DNA of 36,799 nucleotides from Chloroflexota bacterium (GTDB taxonomy: Bacteria > Chloroflexota > Limnocylindria > Limnocylindrales > CSP1-4), in contig JAJZRG010000040.1 of the NCBI GenBank assembly GCA_021802825.1, forward strand, positions 1 to 36,799. Direction: 5' to 3'. Both the position numbers and the translations under genes were made by a program. This document shows, piece after piece, positions 32,845-36,799 of this stretch. The notes under the pieces were generated by a model. It was not told where the DNA came from. It saw only the letters and a list, made by a program, of their open reading frames with translations, and did not search any database. Within the stretch, counting starts at the first letter, position 1. Each line of letters opens with the position of its first letter.

Positions 32845-33041
32845 ACGCTGCCGAGGCGGCGCAGCAGCTCGGCGTCCTCGGCCACGATCCGCGCGAGATG
32901 CTCGCCGCGCCGGCGGTTCCGGCTCGAGACGTACGCCGCGATCGCCTCGCGCGCGACCGCCTGCATCGAGCGGCCCTCGCGCCGGGCGGTCTCGCGGAGC
33001 GCCTCGGTCTCCTCGGGCGTGAGGCGAAGGGTCATCGGCAT
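32841..33041 (-). CDS. Ribbon-helix-helix antitoxin of the Doc pair
   Basis: About 66 residues from ATG 33041 (a GTG at 33044 and an ATG at 33035 are alternatives). The protein begins MPMTLRLTPEETEALRETAR and has a ribbon-helix-helix DNA-binding core (MTLRLTPEETEALRETAR plus SMQAVAREAIAAYVSSR). A basic, then acidic, C-terminal tail probably wraps the toxin. No Shine-Dalgarno sequence is present, and a TATCAT element ends seven bases before the ATG, so a leaderless mRNA is likely. The stop overlaps the toxin start by four bases. It probably represses its own operon through the palindrome at 33049-33066. Confidence 0.85.
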   Translation of the reverse strand: MPMTLRLTPEETEALRETARREGRSMQAVAREAIAAYVSSRNRRRGEHLARIVAEDAELLRRLGSV

Positions 33042-33047
33042 CACAGC

Positions 33048-33066
33048 ATGATACCACGCGGTATCA
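33048..33066 (-). promoter_or_regulatory. Operator palindrome overlapping an extended -10 promoter
   Basis: TGATACC-ACGC-GGTATCA (33049-33066) is a perfect 7-bp-arm palindrome. On the minus strand TGGTATCAT (extended -10) lies at 33056-33048, and the predicted transcript start falls on or next to the antitoxin ATG. No good -35 is visible. This is the layout expected for RHH autorepression. Confidence 0.7.
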
Positions 33067-33163
33067 CGAGAGCGCGGGATCCTTTTCGGGTGGCGTGACC
33101 GTCCAGACGTGCCCCGGGGCGGAGACTCGGCGGAGCCAGCGGTGCGGGCCGACCGGCGTGAAG

Positions 33164-33200
33164 AGGGCCCGCCACCGGTGGTGTGTCGGTGACGGGCCCT
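33164..33200 (-). terminator. Hairpin after the second Asp-box gene
   Basis: AGGGCCCG pairs with CGGGCCCT, then one mismatch, then CACCG pairs with CGGTG, with a nine-base loop. It lies 23 bases beyond the stop at 33223. There is no U-tract; it is a plausible terminator in this GC-rich genome. Confidence 0.55.
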
Positions 33201-33222
33201 GAGCGTCGCGATGTCGGGCGGG

Positions 33223-35076
33223 CTAGAAGGAGCCGCTCGCGGTGACGACGTCCTGCTGGTTGATGGGGGTTGGCGTGAACTCGAACCCGTAGAACCAGAC
33301 CACGGACTGCTTGTTGTTCGAGTCGGTCCAGAAGGCGTGGAACTGGCCGTCGCTGCCCACGGACAGGTCGGTGTAGTCGCCGAAGAAGCCGCCGCCGAAC
33401 CCGTTGCGCGTGTTGATCGGGTGCTTGCTCATGGTGTGCGTCGCGCTCAGGTTGGTCACGACGTAGTCAAGCCGGGTGTTGTGGATGTAGTCGCCAAGGG
33501 TGTCGCAGTCGAGGCGCCCCACGGGCGGGGGCGGACCCGCAGCGCAGGTCTGCCACGGCGACACGACGTCGCCGCGGTAGGCGCCGATGTACACGGTCCC
33601 GTCGGGCGCCGTGCCGATGGCGGGGAAGATGTCCTCGACGGGGCCGGCGGAAGCGGGCGCGTCCAGCATCTCGTGGTTCGGCTGCGTGACAGGGTAGCCG
33701 TCGGTCGTCCGGGTCGAGGGTGAGAACACGCGGGCCGGGGCGGACCAGGTGGCACCGCCGTCAGTCGACTTGCTGTACACGGCATAGGAGCGGCAGCCGG
33801 TGGCAACCGGGCCCAGCCAGGGGGCGCAGCCCGTGTCGCCAGAGAGCGTGTCGCTGTCGGTCGCCGTCGTCCACGTCGCGTACAGGTCGCCGTTGGGTGC
33901 CGCCGCGCCGGCGGGGAAGCTGTTGACCCGGAAGACCGTGTTCTTCAGCGGCGCGCTGTCGGTCAGCTGGCTGACGGCCCTCGGCTTGCTCCACGACGCG
34001 CCGCCGTCGGTCGACTTGACGACGTAGGTCGAGTTGAGCGAGGCGAGGCGCGTCGAGCCCTCCCAGAAGACGTAGAGGCTGCCGTCGGGGCCGACGACCG
34101 GCCGCGAGCCCTGGCCGTACAGGACGTTCCCGGAGATCGCCTTCGGCGAGCTGAACGTTGCGCCGCCGTTGGACGAGGAGGCGAAGAAGATCGGCGACTG
34201 CACGTACGAGCCGGTCGCCGGGCTGAACACGAAGCGCGTCCACGTGACGTAGACGCGGTCACGGAACGGGCTCGCCACGTTGTGGTCGGCCGCGATCCAC
34301 TCCTTGTCGTTGAAGACCGACGGCGAGGTGGTCGCGTTGATGAAGGTGGGCGCGCCCCAGGACAGCTTCCCGGAGCCGTCGAACGTGCCCCGGTTGACGG
34401 CAACGGTGTTCGGTGCCGAGGCGCGGTTGAACCCGAGCCCGGCGTAGAACACGTGGCCGCGGCTGTCCCAGGCGAGCGCCGGGTCGCCGCCCGCGTCGTA
34501 CTGGCCGCCGGTGAGCTTGGTGACGCCCGGGATCAGCGTGCCGAGGTCCGCGGGGCCACTGGAGTTGCAGCACCACGTCTGGCCGCCGTCGTTCGACACG
34601 TAGGTCCCGGAGTAGCCGTCGCCCAGCGCGCTGCACGGGGTGCCGTCGATCGAGCACGCCCACGTCCGCGAGACGTAGTCGTTGGCGGCGGCGACGATGC
34701 GGCTGGGGTTGTTCGGGTCCACCGCGATGGCGGTCTCGTTCTGCGGGGCGCCCGCCGTGTCCTGGTTGACGGTCACGGCGGGGGCGGCGACGCTGGTCCC
34801 GTCGAGCGGGCTGCCGGGCACGAACGTGGGCGTGATAGCGGCGGACGTCGGGGGCGGCGGCGCGGCCTCCTGCGCCTCCTGCTCAATGAAACTGGAGAAC
34901 CGGACCTGGAGGCCAGCGGTGCTCCTGAGTGCCGCGACCTTGCCGGCAAGGGTGTTGAGGTCGGGCTTGGCGTTCGTGGCCAGCGTGACCGCCGGCAGCA
35001 GCGAGGCGCCAATGAGCGCAGCGACGATCGGGACGGCCATCGGCCGCCAGATGCGTGTCAGGTAATCGGGGCGCAC
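33223..35076 (-). CDS. Secreted sialidase-like Asp-box protein, paralogue of 30634-32262
   Basis: 617 residues from GTG 35076, preceded by GGAGAGG. The N-terminus (PMAVPIVAALIGASLLPAVT, cleavage near ATNA) is a Sec signal. A short helical and Pro-rich stretch (about 35-90) precedes the propeller. Asp-boxes: SNDGGQTW, SSNGGATF (weak), STDGGASW and STDGGATW. Shared with the first protein are NETAIAVDPNNPSRIVAAAN, GDPALAWDSRGHVFYAGLGF, DKEWIAADHN and FFGDYTDLSVGSDGQFHAFW. Several cysteines (TWCCN, GTPC, DTGCAPW, ATGC) suggest disulphides that the paralogue mostly lacks. It is probably exported; hydrolase activity is unproven. Confidence 0.82.
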   Translation of the reverse strand: MRPDYLTRIWRPMAVPIVAALIGASLLPAVTLATNAKPDLNTLAGKVAALRSTAGLQVRFSSFIEQEAQEAAPPPPTSAAITPTFVPGSPLDGTSVAAPAVTVNQDTAGAPQNETAIAVDPNNPSRIVAAANDYVSRTWACSIDGTPCSALGDGYSGTYVSNDGGQTWCCNSSGPADLGTLIPGVTKLTGGQYDAGGDPALAWDSRGHVFYAGLGFNRASAPNTVAVNRGTFDGSGKLSWGAPTFINATTSPSVFNDKEWIAADHNVASPFRDRVYVTWTRFVFSPATGSYVQSPIFFASSSNGGATFSSPKAISGNVLYGQGSRPVVGPDGSLYVFWEGSTRLASLNSTYVVKSTDGGASWSKPRAVSQLTDSAPLKNTVFRVNSFPAGAAAPNGDLYATWTTATDSDTLSGDTGCAPWLGPVATGCRSYAVYSKSTDGGATWSAPARVFSPSTRTTDGYPVTQPNHEMLDAPASAGPVEDIFPAIGTAPDGTVYIGAYRGDVVSPWQTCAAGPPPPVGRLDCDTLGDYIHNTRLDYVVTNLSATHTMSKHPINTRNGFGGGFFGDYTDLSVGSDGQFHAFWTDSNNKQSVVWFYGFEFTPTPINQQDVVTASGSF

Positions 35077-35520
35077 AGGCCTCTCCTACGTTCGATTCGA
35101 GGTGTCGATACCCATCGCACGGCCGGGCGAGCAGGTGAGCCCGATGCTCGCTGGCAACCGGCTGTCCGGCCTCCGTGCTCGATGACGTGGCGCTACGGGC
35201 CGATGGAAACGGCAAGCCTCCTTCCCGGCGGGCGAGCCGGCCCGATGCCGTCGGGATGCGTCCCGCGGGGATCGCCGGTCTCGCTCGTGGATTGCCCCCG
35301 GCTGGTCAGTCGGTCCGCGAATTCTGCGCCCAGCGGGACGCCGGCGCAACCGCTGGCGCGTCACGTCTCGCACCCCGCGCGGCCACCGGCGGCGAGGGTC
35401 CGGGCCTGCCTCGGGCCGACCCGACGCGGGAGCTGGCAGTGAAGTCTCCGGCCCAGGCCGCATGCTCTGCGATCCTTCCACCACGTGATACGCTGTGGAC
35501 CACGCGGAGAACTGTGGACG
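35077..35520. other. Divergent gap between Asp-box and VapB genes
   Basis: 444 bases that must hold the promoters of both divergent units. Small hairpins occur at 35225-35240 (CCGGC/GCCGG) and 35252-35265 (CGGGA/TCCCG). Direct repeats TGTGGAC lie at 35494-35500 and 35513-35519 just before the vapB ATG. I checked for a cyclic di-GMP or cobalamin riboswitch and found no conserved core. No ORF is supported. Confidence 0.5.
35484..35519 (+). promoter_or_regulatory. Possible vapBC operator
   Basis: Contains CGTGATACGCTGTGG (35484-35498), which matches 12 of 15 bases of the sequence at the Doc operator on its coding strand (33068-33054). Two TGTGGAC direct repeats 19 bases apart follow. A likely repressor site for the VapB protein. 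Confidence 0.4.
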
Positions 35521-35787
35521 ATGGCGAAGACGAACCTCACAGTGCAGCTGGATGCCGAGACCGTGCTGCGCGCGAAGGTCCTGGCCGCACGGCGCGGCAC
35601 GTCGGTGAGCGCCCTGGTGGCGCGGACCCTCGACCGGATGGTCGAGGAGGACGAGCGCTACGAGGCCGCACGCGCTCGCGCGCTGGAGCTGCTGGATCGG
35701 CCGTACGCGATGGGCCAGCGCACGTGGACACGAGACGACCTCTACGCGGAGCGACTGGACCGGTATGGCGCGCCAAGCGGCGAGTGA
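35521..35787 (+). CDS. vapB: VapB-type antitoxin
   Basis: 88 residues from ATG 35521 (MAKTNLTVQLDAETVLRAKV). The N-terminal half is a ribbon-helix-helix DNA-binding domain (TNLTVQLDAETVLRAKVLAA, then RRGTSVSALVARTLDRMV). The C-terminal half is charged and holds TWTRDDLYAERLDRY, the region that normally blocks the toxin active site. The gene overlaps the PIN toxin gene by 23 bases, so the pair is co-translated. An in-frame ATG further upstream is less likely because it lies in the operator region. Confidence 0.8.
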   Translation: MAKTNLTVQLDAETVLRAKVLAARRGTSVSALVARTLDRMVEEDERYEAARARALELLDRPYAMGQRTWTRDDLYAERLDRYGAPSGE

Positions 35788-36217
35788 CCCGGGCCGGGGT
35801 GCTGCCACCACGTTCGTTGACACCAACGTCCTCGTGTACGCGCACGATGCCTCGGAGCCCGCGAAGCAGCTCGTCGCCAGGGGGGCCCTCCGGGGGCTGT
35901 GGGCGACGGGATCGGGAAGGCTCAGCACGCAGGTGCTCCAGGAGTTCTACGTCGTCGCGACCGGGAAGTCGTCACTGGCGATGCACCCGGCTGACGCACG
36001 GGAGATCGTCAGGATCTGCAGCGCGTGGCCGGTCGTCACGGTCGATCCGGTGCTCATCCTCACGGCCAGCGAGTTGCACGAGCGCGCGTCCATCTCGTTC
36101 TGGGACGCGCTGATCGTGGCTGCCGCCCAGCGGGCCGGCGCGGACGAGATCCTCACCGAGGACCTCTCGGACGGTGGGATCATCGACGGTGTGCGCATCG
36201 TCAACCCGTTCCGCTAG
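35765..36217 (+). CDS. vapC: VapC-type PIN-domain ribonuclease toxin
   Basis: 150 residues with the PIN nuclease pattern. The first Asp is in TFVDTNVLVYAHDAS near residue 19, Glu is in STQVLQEFYVVATG near 60, and the later Asp is in SFWDALIVAAAQRAG near 115. A final acidic residue is in ILTEDLSDG. VapC toxins cut tRNA or rRNA; the target here is unknown. It overlaps the vapB gene by 23 bases and is read in another frame. It ends about 170 bases before the restriction-modification gene. Assignment is firm; the partner relation rests on the overlap. Confidence 0.88.
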   Translation: MARQAASDPGRGAATTFVDTNVLVYAHDASEPAKQLVARGALRGLWATGSGRLSTQVLQEFYVVATGKSSLAMHPADAREIVRICSAWPVVTVDPVLILTASELHERASISFWDALIVAAAQRAGADEILTEDLSDGGIIDGVRIVNPFR

Positions 36218-36385
36218 CGTCGGCGGCTCCCGCGCGGTGGATGAGGCGCACCGTGCCGGGCGATCGCCCAGCGGGAGGCCGCCGCAGGAGCGTAGAGTAG
36301 GGGAGCCGGGCGCTGGGGACCGGCGTCAGGGAGGGCCCACGGCAGCGATGCCGACACACACGTTGCCGCGTGGGATCGGGCGACC
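36218..36385. other. Gap before the restriction-modification gene
   Basis: 168 bases with no ORF; no clear promoter. It may contain the leader of the downstream gene. Confidence 0.4.
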
Positions 36386-36799
36386 GTGTCGCCAACGCTG
36401 ACCCCGGCCGCCTTCGCCGCCAAGTGGCGCGGCGTGACGACCACCGAGAAGGCCGCCTCCCAGGAGCACTTCATCGACCTGTGCCGGATGGTGGGGGAGC
36501 CCACCCCGCACGAGGCCGACCCCACCGGCGACCAGTACGCCTTCGAGCGCCGCGTCGAGAAGGCCGGCGGGGGAGACGGCTTCGCCGACGTCTGGAAGCG
36601 CGGCTTCTTCGCCTGGGAGTACAAGGGCAAGCGCAAGGACCTCAAGGCCGCCTACGTCCAGCTCCTGGGCTACAAGGACGACCTGGGCAACCCGCCGCTC
36701 CTGGTCGTGTCCGACCTCGACCGCATCGAGATCCGGACCAACTTCACCGGGCTGTCGCCGACGCTCACCACGATCACCCTCGACGCCCTGGCCGCCGAC
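36386..36799 (+). CDS. MmeI-type restriction-modification enzyme, N-terminal part (3' end outside window)
   Basis: 138 residues from GTG 36386, open to the window end. The sequence starts VSPTLTPAAFAAKWRGVTTT and continues SQEHFIDLCRMVGEPTPHEADPTG. This matches the N-terminal nuclease domain of MmeI-like single-chain enzymes (type IIG/IIL) that combine endonuclease and adenine methyltransferase. The catalytic pattern is present: Asp in FADVWKRGFF, then EYK in WEYKGKRKDL. LLGYKDDLGNPPLLVVSDLD and IEIRTNFTGLSP follow as in the family. The methyltransferase and specificity domains lie beyond the end. Some homologues with this start are annotated only as class I DNA methyltransferases, so cleavage is inferred from the intact D-ExK. 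Confidence 0.8.
   Translation, partial: MSPTLTPAAFAAKWRGVTTTEKAASQEHFIDLCRMVGEPTPHEADPTGDQYAFERRVEKAGGGDGFADVWKRGFFAWEYKGKRKDLKAAYVQLLGYKDDLGNPPLLVVSDLDRIEIRTNFTGLSPTLTTITLDALAAD

Noticed and set aside
30634..35076. True sialidases
   Set aside because: Asp-boxes and propeller repeats are present, but the catalytic Arg triad and Tyr/Glu pair cannot be recognised, so only a sialidase-like fold is claimed.
35077..35520. Cyclic di-GMP or cobalamin riboswitch before the second Asp-box gene
   Set aside because: Stretches such as GGGACGC and GGCAAGCC caught the eye, but the conserved cores and their spacing are absent on both strands.

Overview
The window is a very GC-rich, gene-dense bacterial chromosome segment. 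ATG, GTG and probably TTG starts are used, and ATGA/GTGA stop-start overlaps are common. Gene content (RodZ with extra Ig-like domains, VanW, a DUF6062 protein, an ECF transporter, Asp-box secreted proteins, no outer-membrane genes) points to a high-GC monoderm-type lineage. A Chloroflexota member such as Limnocylindria is my best guess and an actinobacterium the main alternative. This is inference from style and content, not from a marker gene. I saw no rRNA, tRNA or CRISPR array.

Layout. (1) 1-5466: a tightly coupled plus-strand run of ftsK (5' cut off), rodZ-like, cinA C-terminal type, a MurC-like Mur ligase, an NTF2-like protein, yajQ and a 36-residue membrane peptide. It concerns DNA translocation, cell shape and wall precursors. 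(2) 5538-8083: a thiamine-diphosphate enzyme with a long low-complexity N-terminus, coupled to a DUF952 protein. (3) 8134-11902: two MFS exporters, a small charged protein and a methyltransferase. (4) 11903-12420: a stem-loop-rich gap with a possible 51-residue ORF. (5) 12421-16795: a DUF6062 protein, a 42-residue peptide and a complete ECF transporter (S, fused double ATPase, T). (6) 17147-24777: a small protein, a GH18 lipoprotein, a DHA2-type exporter, a VanW protein, ornithine aminotransferase and a small membrane protein. (7) 25339-33222: a secreted alkaline-phosphatase-like protein, a 5'-3' exonuclease, lactate dehydrogenase, a secreted Asp-box protein and an RHH-Doc toxin-antitoxin pair. 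(8) 33223-36799: a second, paralogous Asp-box protein, a VapBC pair and the start of an MmeI-type restriction-modification enzyme running off the window.

The most unusual points are these. First, the fused ECF ATPase has lost catalytic residues in a complementary pattern, so exactly one of its two composite ATP sites should be intact. Second, a roughly 207-bp element with terminal inverted repeats is present twice. In each copy one end supplies the stop codon of the neighbouring gene, and a paired C-G to T-A change supports base pairing of the ends. Third, a degenerate palindromic repeat family of about 31 bp occurs in the gaps upstream of two secreted-protein genes. Fourth, a 6-kb accessory tract pairs two paralogous secreted Asp-box proteins with two toxin-antitoxin modules and a restriction gene.
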